This document shows, piece by piece, positions 30,968 to 41,235 of a stretch of DNA of 64,000 nucleotides. Within the stretch, counting starts at the first letter, position 1. Every line of letters starts with the position of its first letter. The stretch spans positions 30,545,162 through 30,609,161 of the forward strand of contig CM046864.1 of NCBI GenBank assembly GCA_025617745.1. The letters run 5' to 3'. The translations under genes and the position numbers were made by a program. The notes under the pieces were generated by a model that saw nothing but the letters and a program-made list of their open reading frames with translations, was not told where the DNA came from and searched no databases. The stretch comes from Heliocidaris erythrogramma (taxonomy: Eukaryota; Echinodermata; Echinoidea; Camarodonta; Echinometridae).

Positions 30968-31480
30968 TAAGAAAAAATGAGGTACATTTTACTCTAAATT
31001 GAGTAAAATGGTCACATGGTCGGAATTGACTAAAGTTTTCGGTACTTCTTGTTGAGTAATAGTTTTGTCATATTTCAGAATCTCTTTTACTCAATGAAGA
31101 GTAAAATTGTTTTTGCGCTATTATCTTTTAGCTATATTAATTTGTTTTTTACTCATCTCTTACCACGTGTCCTTTGTGATAAGGGTAATGTGTAAGTTTG
31201 ATTTTACTCTCAAATTACCATTTTGTCGTACATCAGGAAAGTGTAAATTGTTTTTTACTTTAGTGATGAAACTATGTTGGACCCTGGCCTGCCTATGCTC
31301 TATTTGCAAATTTACAATTCATTTGAAAAGTGCAGCATGATGTCCAGCAGCATATACTTCATGTAACATGTGAAATATGACTTCAAAATTCTTGTGATAT
31401 ATATTTAAAGTTGACAAGATAAGCCAGCCAGTGCATGCTACAGACAGAAAGTTTGCAACACCTAGCCAAAATAAATAACA
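30968..31480. other. Possible MITE end (ACACTCTAAGAAAAA); otherwise AT-rich
   Basis: The PLE is cut at 30968 by sequence starting ACACTCTAAGAAAAAATGAG, followed by several TTTTACTC / GAGTAAAA motifs in both orientations to about 31260. CACTCTAA-type ends occur in known MITEs. The right end was not located. No gene. Confidence 0.4.
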
Positions 31481-31488
31481 CATGAAAA

Positions 31489-31492
<4 letters not shown>

Positions 31493-31523
<31 letters not shown>
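31493..31523. repeat. (TA)n microsatellite
   Basis: Pure alternating TA over about 30 bp at the left edge of a PLE inverted dimer. Another run at 32212-32240 marks its right edge. Confidence 0.9.
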
Positions 31524-31526
<3 letters not shown>

Positions 31527-31574
31527 AGACGATTGGTACTACAAAACTTAAAGATAACATTTAACAAATTCATA

Positions 31575-31610
31575 GTGACGAAGCTTTTCGACCTGCACCC
31601 ATCGGGTCAC
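31575..31610 (-). ncRNA. Hammerhead-like motif (AAGCTT family), inverted-dimer left arm
   Basis: Minus strand: GTGAC, core CCGATGG (two changes from CTGATGA), GTGCAGGTC, GAA, palindromic AAGCTT, C, GTCAC. Stem I keeps five perfect pairs although its sequence differs from the 7734 copy (GATAAC/GTTATC), which looks like covariation. The right arm at 32155-32180 keeps GTGCAGGTC-GAA-AAGCTTC but lost part of the first core. Confidence 0.55.
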
Positions 31611-31860
31611 AACCCAGGAATGAGAGAATACAAGAAAATACAAAAGTCAAGGAAGTGTGTGTACAGCGTCCCAGATATGATCCGGACACGCTAAAATAAT
31701 CGAAGCGCTTGTACAAACTCCTTTTGTAGGCACAATAGCGGATCTCTCGACTGAATGAACAACGGTTCTAAGAAGCGAATATGTTGAAAGCTGCGTGCTC
31801 GGGCAACAATAGTGAACTGAGCCGGGTTATACGCCTTGGAACAAGCCGGACTATTCGCAA

Positions 31861-32157
31861 GTGCTGACCAATAGCAGAGTCGCTGTGACTGCGGCATTGA
31901 ACATTAGCGACGCGATATTAAGCATAGTGTCGCGCTGTTACTTTGCCGTGGCTACGCGTGTCGTGTTCTCTACTAATAGAATGCTACCCGCAGTTCGCAA
32001 GGATGTACTGCCTTCCCCCCAAATGAGCAATGTCTTTTATCAGTATCATTGTCGGTGTGAAGCCGTCTACGTTGGCCGTACATCTCAGCGTCTAGCGGAC
32101 CGCATTAAACAGCACGTACCCTCCGTGGTACGACAGACATCAGCTGGTAGCCGCTGA
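31861..32157 (+). pseudogene. PLE endonuclease fragment (YVGRTSQRL)
   Basis: The frame enters PLE similarity at about ATRVVFSTNRMLPAVRKDVL and continues through MSNVFYQYHCRCEAVYVGRTS, RLADRIKQHVPSVVR. The Cys-x-Cys, YVGRT and downstream Arg-His positions match GIY-YIG-type PLE nucleases. It ends at a stop just before the hammerhead-like tail, so most of the nuclease C-terminus is deleted. Confidence 0.7.
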
Positions 32158-32205
32158 GTGCAGGTCGAAAAGCTTCGTCACTATGAATTGTTAAATGTTA
32201 TCTAT

Positions 32206-32231
<26 letters not shown>

Positions 32232-32242
<11 letters not shown>

Positions 32243-32420
32243 GAAAAATAAAGTTCACAACATCATATAGAATACACACACAAAAGCATGTTTTTATTAA
32301 AATTCACAAGCGCTTTCGATTTAATCTCTTCAGGTGAATGAGCCATATAGTTTTGACATGCTTTTATATACACGTATAGTACAGTAATATGCAAATGGAC
32401 AATGTGTGTGGTATTGTCCA
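32232..32420 (-). repeat. Terminal-repeat relic of another PLE family
   Basis: Lies between TA runs and contains TTTTTATTAAAATTCACAAG, the hammerhead-like motif and a CATGCTTTTATATACACG segment. No coding part is seen. Confidence 0.5.
32302..32339 (-). ncRNA. Small hammerhead-like motif, complete by inspection
   Basis: Minus strand: stem I ATTCAC, core CTGAAGA, stem II GAT-TAA-ATC, core GAA, palindromic stem III AGCGCT, cleavage-position T, stem I partner GTGAAT. Stem I has six perfect pairs and there is no extra nucleotide in the core. This is the cleanest of the set. Confidence 0.7.
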
Positions 32421-33803
32421 GTAGTTCTTTTGACGGCTTAATAAGTCTTTGTTTAAATCTTAGACTAAGTGTTGTACAGTGAGAACTCTAGAATGTTAGG
32501 ATTCTCAGAGAATCCTATAATCCGTACAATCCAAACCTTTGTAAAGTCACACAAAGATCATCGTATAATGATTCACGAGGCCTACACATGATAATAGTAA
32601 GCGAGGATGGGTATTTATATATATATATATATATGTGACCCGTCACGTCAAAATGAGACAGAAGTCGCATTTTTTGAAATTGCATTTTATTATTGATTAT
32701 TATTCTCCGTTTCAAGCTTTAATTTGGTATATAGTTCAACTCTAGAGAGTGAGTATTAGTGGAGATAATAGCTTTTGAATCTTGAGTAAAGTAGGGCTGT
32801 GGCAAAGTATTTCTTCGAGAAAAACGCTTCCAAAGTTTGACTTCCGTTTTGCCGTCATGCAGCATTTTCCGTTTGTAATGTCAACTAGATTTTTATAAAG
32901 CCCTTAGCAACCGTTTATTAATTCTAATAAAAACTAGTCCTTATGTTTCTTTAGGATCTCTCCTCATGAAAACATGAATTTTAATTCATTTAAGCCATGA
33001 ATTCTAACGCTTTAAAGGGTAACGAAATCAAGTAGTTTCACGGCACTGAAAGAGATTCCCGCATCAACTTCATGCTTTTTTCGTTGAGCCTTTCCTATGC
33101 CGGTATGATTTTCTTAAAGGGTTGATTAACCTAGCTATAGTCAAAAGGTTTATAAGTCTGTCATTTTGTGCGGGGAAATGTATTAGATTATGGTTCAAAC
33201 TTTCAGAGGTTTTTATGTCATTATATCTCTTTCTAAATTGATCATGTAAACTTGATTTCTTTCAATGTTATTTGCTTTCTTTTTATAGCTTGGATTCGAT
33301 TGTCGCAAAGTCATTCAATTTTGGCAAATTTACTGATTAGACTAGTCTTTACCAAGAATAATATTGACAGAGATCGTTGATGTCTGCATATGAAGCTTAC
33401 TTTTTTTACTTTTCGTCTTGTGAAAGAGCAATAGAAATCGCCGCTTTCCTAAGCTGAAGAATTAACACACGATTATTGATTTTCTCTCTCTCCTTCTACA
33501 TCACGCGCCTGTTTCACAATCTAATCTCCAGTTTTATTTCTTTCTTTTGAAAGCTAACTCTCTTTTCGGTTCGCTCTTTACTTATTACCAGATTAAACAA
33601 CGATGGAATGAAACAGAATCATAATAAAGAAATTGTATCCTGCTCTAGTTAGTTCTGCCTTTAAAAAATGTTTATAAAAGCGTCTTTCTTTTCTTTTCGC
33701 CATGTCAAAGAGGTATAGAATTCGCCCCTTTCAAAGAACAAGGATTAAGTCACATCCTGCCTTCGCGAGACGATTGATTTTTCTTCTCTCTCATTGTCCT
33801 TCT

Positions 33804-33843
33804 CAGGGGCCGCGGAACGTCTTGGAAAGTGGAGGGGCTAAGT

Positions 33844-33874
<31 letters not shown>

Positions 33875-33979
33875 TGCGTGTATAACCACATTTTTGCACT
33901 GCCATACGTTTGCACGTGTTTACTGAAAAAAGTGGGGGGGGGGGGCTGCAGCCCCCAGCCCCCGGTTCCGCGGTCCCTG
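33804..33979. mobile_element. MITE with CAGGGGCCGCGGAAC ends
   Basis: Left CAGGGGCCGCGGAAC and right GTTCCGCGGTCCCTG are near-complementary. CTTCT is duplicated at 33799-33803 and 33980-33984. The uninterrupted paralogous unit at about 34800-34815 supports an insertion. The interior is dominated by a poly-G run (33843-33873). CAGGGG ends are hAT-like but an 8-bp duplication is not seen. Confidence 0.7.
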
Positions 33980-34433
33980 CTTCTCAATCACGAGCTTGTG
34001 TCATAATCTCCACACAGGTCCTTTTCTGTATGGTTAAAAAGCTTCATTTCTTTTATCATCAATTCCCCATGTTCAACAGCAGGATAAAGATAAACTGCTT
34101 CTTAGCGCCGCTCTATAGTTAATAGAGCTTTATTTTTTTTTAATTAACGCCCGAACAATCTCTCTCTCCTTCTAAATCTTTCACCTGTATCATAATTTCG
34201 ACTGTTCTTCTATTTTGAAAGCTAACTCTTTCTTGTCTGTTCGGCTTTTTAAACGAATAAGAGATTTGGCCGCTAATTATCATCATGTTGACTGGCGGTA
34301 TAGTTAACTCAAGCTTAAAACAAATCAGATACTTGTTTCATTATCGCAACCGAGGGCCTTTTCATTCTAGTTTTAAAACATAATTTTATTTTATTTTCGG
34401 CTGTTAAAAAGAGTTATAGAATAAGAGAATAAG

Positions 34434-34590
34434 CAGGGGGGGGGGGGGCGCAAGGGGCGTGCGCCCCCCTGTTTTGTGTGACAAAGTATGCCCCAGACCC
34501 CCCAGATGGCCGTTTGGCGTCGTCAAACGGAGGGTTCCTCAGTGTGTGCCCCCATTTCTGAAAATCCTGTATCCGCCCTGGCAGTATGAA
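34434..34590. mobile_element. Possible MITE with GGCGGATACAGGATTTTC end
   Basis: The right end, read on the complement, begins CTGCCAGGGCGGATACAGG and runs through a GGGGGTCTGGGG segment to a poly-G run near 34437-34448. This resembles common hAT-type MITE termini. The left end is obscured by the G run, so boundaries are approximate. Confidence 0.45.
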
Positions 34591-36234
34591 CATGATGAAG
34601 ATAACGCGCGTTTTAGCTTGAAAGTCATGGATTCTCTCCGCTCTATAGTTTACTCCAAAAAAAGATGTATACAATCTACTGGTGTCTAATAGCTAATTTC
34701 TTTTCTTCTTCGCCATGTTATAAAGAGGTAGAGAATTCGCCCCTTTCAAAGAACAAGGATTAAGTCACCTCCAGCAAGAGACGATTATTGATTTTCTCTC
34801 TCTCTCTTTGTCCTAAATCGCGCGCTTGTTTCATAATCTCTACACAGGTACATGTACTGTTCTTTCTGGTTAAAAGGTTTATTTTCTTTTCGGCTTTTCA
34901 AAGGGTTACAGAATTTACCCCTTATTATTATCGTGTATCAATAGTTTCGTTGTTCGTAAGTCATCTTTCCAGTTCTTCTTACTTCTGTTTTGAAAGCCAA
35001 CTCTTTTCTATTCCCTCTCTACTTTCAATAGATTAAACAGCGATGGCTTAAACCAGCTTCGTAATGAAGAGATCTTTCATTGACGATTAACAATTCTTTG
35101 CGCTAGTCGAGTCTTGCTTTACGAAATCTACCACCTTCTCAATTTCAACTTTTTCTTTTTGCCTTTAATAGAGCTAAATAATTTGTCTATTATTTTCACA
35201 CGCACCCTCACCAGATGATTAGTGAATTCTTCTCTCTCTCTCATTCTGAACATGTATCACATTCTAACACATTTTCATTCGCCGTCACAATTTCATTTGG
35301 TTCACCCCCCCCCCCCCCCATTCAAAGGGATCTTGGGACTTATTTCACTTGCAGACTCTCTTTAAAGTGATACTAGGCTGAGCAAAGTAACAAAATAATC
35401 AACTTGTAAAGAAAAAAAAAAGAGAGGGGAGGTACTGATAACTGAAGCAGAGAAAGAAGAAAAAGATTTTTGTTTAGCCTGCACTCAAAACGAAACCAGA
35501 AAGACTCCCAAAAATAAAGATTAATGAAATATTGATAATATTGATAATATTGTACTTAGTAGTACGAATGCGATGATAACAGAAGCAATATCTGATCTTA
35601 ATCTTCAGAACTTGTTGCAAATTCTTTTACAGAGATCACGTGACTGCGAACGTCCAATGAACAAAGCCACGCGTCGCTAGGGGCGGGGCCTAGCGGATGG
35701 CTTTCTTTTCGCTCTGGGACGAGCCAGCTGTCCGAAAAAAAAAGAGTTGACCGAAAAAAACACTCGTAGAAAAACTGCTTTTTCTACCCTTTCCCGTTAT
35801 ATTTAGGACTCAATTTTTTTACAGAGCATTCATGAAACATTGAAGATTCAAATCAGCTAAGAAAAAAAAATGACGAAATTTGAAGTTTTTTTAAATTTGC
35901 CCAATTTTCTCGAGTTCTAGCCCAGCGACTTCTGTCTCATTTTGTCGTGACGGGTCACATATATATTATATAAACTACCTTTATTGTGTAGGTGAAACAA
36001 ACAAAATCATGTTTTTGCACTTCAACTATTCATCTTTGTAGAAATCAAACAAACATAAATACATGAAAAGCTTGTATGTTATACCTTAAACTACAGGAAA
36101 GAAAGAAAAACATACACATGAAATTGAGTTGCTACTTACAGCTTCTTTTTCTCTGCAACATTGAAATAAACTGTGCTTACATGCAGAGCATATAACATAA
36201 AGAACTTGACATAATATAGAAATAGAAACATGTA

Positions 36235-37300
36235 TTTCGTAATAATATTTTCATTGATGACATGCCCGTTACCGAAAAACATGAAACCAAATTTTTAGGC
36301 ATATTAATCGACTCAAATGTAACGTGGAATAGTCACGTTCGTAACATTAGCATGTTGGTAGCAAGAGGCATAGGTATTTTACATAAATTCAAATATTATC
36401 TTTCTCAAAGATCGCTATTAATGCTTTACAACTCATTTATTTTGTCACATGTATCGTATTGTAACATAGTATGGGGAAATAGTAACAAAATGAATATAGA
36501 CACTATGTTGCGTCTTCAAAAGAAAGCTCTCCGTATCTGTTCTCATTCTCATTATTTAGCCCACACCGATCCTATATTTCATAAGTTTAAAACATTGAAA
36601 ATTAACGATATTCACACCTACCAAACTGCTATATTTATGTATAAATTTTCCACCAACGCTACACCAATATCCTTTCATAATATTTTTATCTACAACAGAG
36701 ATGTCCATTCCTACCCGACACGACATTCATCAGATCTTCATTTAACAAATCCAAAATTAATAATAGCTCAAAAAACGATAAGACATCACGGTCCAGATGT
36801 TTGGAACAATTTACCTCATGATATTAAACACGCCGTATCTCTTTTTCTTTTAAAGCTTCGTTAAAGAAGTATTTGCTATCCACTTATTCGTAAACTTTTC
36901 ACTACACGTGCACCCACTTGCACACACTTCACTTCAATCCTTTCCTTCCCCTTTTTATTTGTAGTAAATTTAATTTTTTTGTTTCCAGTTAGTGACATCG
37001 CTTTTATGATATAGACATTTATATTAATTATGGTTTCCATGTACCCCTTTCCACTGGCTGCTATTCATTCAAGCATTTTGCTTAAGATAGCTGGCCCCTG
37101 CATTTCTGTTATTTCTACTTGTTCATCTCGATTTATAATCTTGTCTTTATTCTGTTGTCATTGTTATTTAATTGTCACATTTTTGAATTTGAAAAATTAT
37201 GTTGTATATTTATTACTATAAATGTTTGTAAATTTGTTATTTGATTTGACAATAAATGCAGAAACTCCTGCAAAAAAAAAAAAATAAATAAATCACGCCA
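36235..37300 (+). mobile_element. 5'-truncated LINE with 3' UTR and A-rich tail
   Basis: The RT C-terminal frame is followed by about 400 bp of UTR and a tail of CTCCTGCAAAAAAAAAAAAATAAATAAAT near 37265-37295, with AATAAA just upstream (37251). It is a typical non-LTR insertion cut at the 5' side near 36235. Related fragments lie at 46000-46475 and 53330-53830. Confidence 0.8.
36262..36885 (+). pseudogene. LINE reverse transcriptase C-terminal region (jockey/CR1-like)
   Basis: TKFLGILIDSNVTWNSHV is the post-palm motif of non-LTR RTs. It is followed by LYNSFILSHVSYCNIVWGN, LQKKALRICSH, HSYPTRHSSDLHL and HHGPDVWNNLPHDIK. These match the thumb and C-terminal region of jockey/CR1/RTE-X-like elements. 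The catalytic domain is missing through 5' truncation. The frame itself is well preserved to about 36861, so the copy is fairly young. Confidence 0.85.
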
Positions 37301-37778
37301 TCGACTTATATCTTTTTCTCAGGTAACATTGAAATAAACTTAAAGCATTGTATGCATTATGACTAGCATCACTTTCTTTCCAGTCTCTGACAAGGATAAA
37401 GTTCAGTACAAAAATGGAATAATACTCTCATTCTAGATCTTCTCAATTTGAGTCGCAAAGCTTAAATTACACCATTTACAACTCATTTCTATACCTTGGT
37501 CAAATCCAAACATTTTCTTAACATAAAAATCAGAACAATGATACCAGCAAAAAATACAAGTGTTTCTTTCTTAATTAAAGGGAGTGGCAAGTCGTAATCC
37601 ATGGGCCTGACCAGTTGGCCTGACTCGGCGAAATTCGGATACAATCAGGTCCAATCGTGCGCTACCGAAGGAATGTTATTGCCGAATTCCTCGCGTGATC
37701 GTTAACTCGAATCCCTACATACGTAACCGACCGATGAGATTAAAATACTGGAATAAAGAACCTTTTATTAGCTGCGCG

Positions 37779-37905
37779 CATGGGCGCCAATCCTCACAGG
37801 AATTCTATTCAAGTGGGGGGACACCCTATTGTTGCATCCAGGTGTGTCCCCCCCCCCCCCCCCCCCCCCACTGGAATAGAATTCCTGTGAGGATTGGCGC
37901 CCATG
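37779..37905. mobile_element. Short foldback MITE with 8-bp duplication
   Basis: CATGGGCGCCAATCCTCACA and its complement form near-perfect arms of about 40 bp around a C-rich centre (37846-37870). Flanks are GCTGCGCG at 37771-37778 and 37906-37913. An 8-bp duplication suggests a hAT-type MITE. Confidence 0.85.
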
Positions 37906-38254
37906 GCTGCGCGCGATAAATTGAAGTCGCTTTGAACTTTGATCCAGAGAAAGGAGCAGCCAACTGTAAAACCGCCCATAGATTGCGGGGGTAACAAATG
38001 TTCTAAAAAATGGGGAAGTTTATAAAAGCTCCAAGCTAATACAGAAAAAAAAAACACATTGATTAATAAATACCAAATATATCATGATTGCCAGAATCTG
38101 CATGATCAGAATAGCTTCAAACGTTTGGTAATTATACATACTTCCTGCAAATTATTACATCACATAAATTATAAACCTTGCTCTCAGTCGTAATCAGCCT
38201 TTTCAAATATGGCAATATAATTAAATGAATGATGATACTGAAGTCATAATTTTT

Positions 38255-38455
38255 AAAGCAGATATGTACACGATGAAAAAAAATCACACGGAAAGGGGGA
38301 AGAATTTATAAGAAACCGAAGGTGCGAAAAAAACTCTTATAGAAAAACTGTTAAAAACACATCTTCTCCTTAGTTTGGGGATGATCGCTGAGCATCTTGA
38401 AGTTCTTCCTCATGACATGGGCGACTTGAGCACTTCAGGGGTGATATTAGTCCAG
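38255..38455. repeat. Chimeric repeat: fragment of 8.2-kb element family joined to PLE fragment
   Basis: 38270-38372 matches 28395-28500. From 38373 the sequence matches 30868-30950, the PLE linker coding for EVLKVAHVMRKN on the minus strand. The join is the same order in which the two families meet elsewhere only by insertion, so this may be a recombination or transduction product. Confidence 0.6.
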
Positions 38456-38796
38456 ATACTGGCCGATTTTAATTCTTAATCGTCCGCTTCCCCCACACAC
38501 TCACACGCCATTGATTCACATACTCCACTCACCGCGCAATTCAACTAATTTGTACTCCCCGAAAAAAAATCGTCCAGAATACCCTGCCAGAACGAGCGAG
38601 ATAATGTAGTATGACATCATCTAATTGATATTCATACGTAACCGCTCCGTAATGAATATGCATTGCGAGAAACAGCTGATCACATGCGCCCGGGATCGCG
38701 ATGTGAGCGAAAGAAAACAATACACGTGTGTGCAGTGGCCGTGAGTGAAAACTTCAAGAGCTAGAGGTGCACGGTGCTTGATATACTCGCTGCTCG

Positions 38797-38940
38797 ATGG
38801 CGATGGCGATGGCCGTCAAAGAAGAAAATGGCAGGAAAGACGAGCAGCTTTGCAATGGGAAGATGTTGCATGATATGCGATGTACAGCTTGTCACACAAA
38901 AACATTACACGAATCTTCAGTCGACAAAGGTGAACAGGGG
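38797..38940 (+). CDS. Candidate 5' exon of unknown protein
   Basis: The frame starts MAMAMAVKEENGRKDEQLCN and continues RCTACHTKTLHESSVDKG before running into a MITE at about 38936. It follows a GC-richer 300 bp and precedes THAP-type coding sequence on the same strand by 400 bp, so the two could belong to one gene. I do not recognise the family. A CxxC pair is present but no clear domain. Confidence 0.3.
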
Positions 38941-39078
38941 AGCGTTTCATCAAGCGTTTTGTCAGTGATTTTTACCGACAACTGTTATAAGCTACTGAAA
39001 TCCTGGCATCTGATTGGCTAAGAGCAAATTTGTGGAATAAAATATATGACAAGTCCTTTCATGAAACGCCTCCCTGAT
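38936..39078. mobile_element. MITE with CAGGG-AGCGTTTCAT ends
   Basis: Left CAGGGGAGCGTTTCATCAAG and right CTTTCATGAAACGCCTCCCTG-type ends are near-complementary. The interior has TTTTACCGACAA and CTGGCATCTGATTGGC. I recognise this layout as a common MITE of marine invertebrate genomes. A target duplication was not clear. Confidence 0.65.
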
Positions 39079-39354
39079 CTGAGCTTCAGAAGCAATATGC
39101 ACAGACATTTAATTTTGCACACGGCCGCAACCTCGGGCAAAAGAACTGTCGACGTCGACTGCTGGGGGCTGCTCTATTAGTCCCATCTATAGATGTACGT
39201 GTAGAGTACCGATAGAGTGCGTCGCATCAAAGCTTATCTCATCAATACTTGAAAGAAAATCAATTCTACATCACATCGCGCACCGTAGATCTAAATCAAG
39301 GTTTAATTTCACATGAGAGAGTACGCCAAAAGAGGATTTTTCTCCACAGTTTCC

Positions 39355-39835
39355 GCAAAATGGGAGGAAAACATTGCTGTTATTGTTACGGAACGTGCAA
39401 CAGCGATTCACGATATTTTGGGAAAAGGCACGAAATGATGGGGTTTTTTTTTCATCCCTTTCCCAAAACCAAAGATAAATATGGACAAATGTACAACCTA
39501 GATAAAAATATGTGGTCGAAAGGCCTTTGGAATAGACCGAATCACCAAGGATACCTAGATCTGTTCCAAGCATTTTATGGGAGGAAACAGCCCGATCATC
39601 GAACATCCCCTCCCCATTCCAGCTGCAGTCACCGAGCTTGAGCGACAAATTGCCACAAAACCTCTGCGGTCTCCGCCCGAAAGCGGTTGTTTGAAACTCC
39701 ACCTCTGCCTCCGAGTCCAAAGAGACACAGGCAGTTCAAATCGAAGAAATTCAAGACATGCAAGATGTTCCCCGAATGTTAATTCCCCTGGATGTTCCTG
39801 TCTACAATTTTGTGGATCGTATAAGTAATAAATGT
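39355..39835 (+). pseudogene. THAP-type zinc-finger gene fragment (frameshifted)
   Basis: MGGKHCCYC..GTCNSDSRY and FFFHPFPKTK match the start of a THAP C2CH DNA-binding domain. After a frameshift near 39480 another frame gives WIKICGRKAFGIDRITKD, a TAG stop, then ICSKHFMGGNSP, which supplies the second Cys-His pair, and EHPLPIPAAV. A short duplication in HCCYCYGTC also disturbs the first Cys spacing. THAP domains occur in transcription regulators and in P-element-type transposases. The breaks suggest a decayed copy. Confidence 0.6.
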
Positions 39836-39839
39836 GTAT

Positions 39840-40305
39840 AAATCTACCCCCCCCCCCCCCCGACAGAAGGAAGCATGAGTCATTGTTCTTATTGTCCCAT
39901 GCTTAATAACTTTTCAGAACTTTTTTATTTTTACTGAAAGTAGGTAGTTTGTACTTAAAATTTTGAGGCAATAGATGAGTACAAGTGTGGGTGAGGGGGG
40001 TGGGGTGTCTATCGCATATAGGCCTACAAGTAGTTATTCATCATACTTTATTTGTGTCTATCGCATGTACAAGTAGTTATTCATCATACTTTCTTATTTG
40101 TATCCTTTGTTATTACAGACTTTAGTGGGACAGTGTGGGAAACTCAACTTTCTTTCCATCAATACTGTACACGTAACTTTGTTACACATATTTTGAAGCT
40201 ATAGCATTTCTTATTGGGAGATGAAATAATAAACAGTGTGATTACATGACATCATCACAGACATCCTCAAATGATTTATAACATTTGAGTTTTTTCCTGT
40301 CATAA
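39840..40305. other. No gene recognised
   Basis: A poly-C run at 39847-39862, a G-rich patch near 39990-40010, and a local duplication of TATCGCAT..ACAAGTAGTTATTCATCATACTTT near 40010-40090. No coding signal. Confidence 0.5.
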
Positions 40306-40615
40306 TCAAATACGGTAGTTGAAAATATCGAATAATCCAAACTCAGGAATGTCTGAGAAGTCTCTCGTATATCCTGTCAGTATCGTTGGGTCCGGGCATC
40401 CGGCTCGCGAGAGTTTCTCCCGCAACGTACCGGCGGTATCTACCTGGGTGAGATCGGTGCCCACGGAAGTCACCGACAGCCGTCGCAAGTTTGACAAGTT
40501 TTTCCTTATTATACCCGCTCGTACTCACACCTCTTTGTCTCAAGAAGTCTGTCAAATCTCTGACTGTCCAATCCTTCACTGACTTCCTTGACGATGAACT
40601 GGAAGTCGATGCCAT
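40306..40615 (-). pseudogene. SAP-like domain protein, N-terminal fragment (one frameshift)
   Basis: The product starts MASTSSSSSRKSVKDWTVRD and continues LTDFLRQRGVSTSGYNKEKL, a SAP-like helix-turn-helix (WTVxDLTxFLRxRGV..SGYxKxxL). A frameshift near 40500 is needed to continue into LREKLSRAGCPDPTILTGYT and RDFSDIPEFGLFDIFNY. I associate this arrangement with multi-copy invertebrate proteins that carry SWIM or YqaJ-type domains further on, but no such domain is present here. Either a decayed copy or a real first exon with a sequence error. Confidence 0.55.
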
Positions 40616-40739
40616 TGTAAGAAATTATGACATAGTCACTATCGTCGATAACAGCTAGGGAGAGACGCGCATTGACTTTGCATGGAGATCGGGCAAAATC
40701 CAAGATGGCGATCGGTCAAAGCTTGCCCGAGTTAGTAAC

Positions 40740-41235
40740 AGTAACTAGGAAGTAGGGGGTGATGACGTCATCGCGTAAACCGCCCTATTTATAGTCTTAC
40801 GTACATGCGAGATTTTATTTGTTTCGTATTCAAAATGTCTACAATGGAGCTACAAAATTAAATTCAACATGGATTTGATTCATTCAAATATATATTCAAT
40901 ATTCACTGCGGTTTTTAAACTAATTTAAAGAAATAATGTCAAAATCTATTTTGGATTAAACTTATAATAAATTGTAAAGCCTTGAATTTAGACTATAACT
41001 TAATCGGCCACGATTTGCATTCAGCTTGATTGACATTTGCAATAAGCTAATCAGCGGAGCTTTGACAATCGTATAGGCGGAGCCCGACGGTGAGAGTTCC
41101 CCCTGAAATTCGGGGGAGATGGCAGGTTTGACTGGACTGTATTGAGGATCGACAAATTTGTGTAAGTCACTCGCCCTCAACGTCCGCTTGTTCTGCTTGC
41201 TGCGTGGATTATTCAATACAGTCCAGTAGGTGGAC
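40740..41235. other. Upstream region; small inverted repeat
   Basis: Mostly AT-rich. GACTGGACTGTATTGA near 41130 and its complement TCAATACAGTCCAGT near 41212-41226 may bound a roughly 100-bp MITE that cuts the PLE to its right. No gene. Confidence 0.4.

Larger units (their letters stand above)
28658..31000 (-). mobile_element. Degenerate Penelope-like element with two MITE insertions
   Basis: Minus strand, 5' to 3': VFTYHPEVLKVAHVMRKN and MLSDHPRTKDIFRDMPL (linker after RT, 30965-30850), KTTLQPAREQVDTDTRSPL and CRRPGCKTCSHVTDA (29730-29600), the endonuclease (29558-29223), a GA-rich 3' region and a degenerate hammerhead core. The RT is missing upstream of 30968. The same family supplies 41235-42910 and the fragment at 38373-38450. 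Two MITEs split it, at 29732-30283 and 30323-30846. Confidence 0.8.
31549..32205. mobile_element. PLE inverted dimer (two truncated copies, 5' ends facing)
   Basis: Outer arms are complementary over about 47 bp: AACATTTAACAA..TTCATAGTGACGAAGC at left, its complement at right. The minus-strand half encodes the PLE tail RARSFQHIRFLEPLFIQS and KEFVQALRLF. The plus-strand half encodes VFYQYHCRCEAVYVGRTSQ and RLADRIKQHVPSVVR, a GIY-YIG-type endonuclease segment. Same family as 7480-7800. Flanked by TA runs on both sides. Confidence 0.75.
32635..35958. mobile_element. 3.3-kb TIR element with internal repeats (ATAT flanks)
   Basis: Ends GTGACCCGTCACG and complement CGTGACGGGTCAC, with inverted similarity extending through AAATGAGACAGAAGTCGC. 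Flanks are ATAT on both sides within TA-rich DNA. No transposase. The interior consists of several diverged copies of a unit with GAATTCGCCCCTTTCAAAG, GATTGATTTTCTCTCTC, CTTGTTTCATAATCTC and TTTTGAAAGCTAACTC (around 33480, 33700, 34160, 34720 and 35000). Ends and some inner sequence resemble the 8.2-kb element. Confidence 0.8.
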
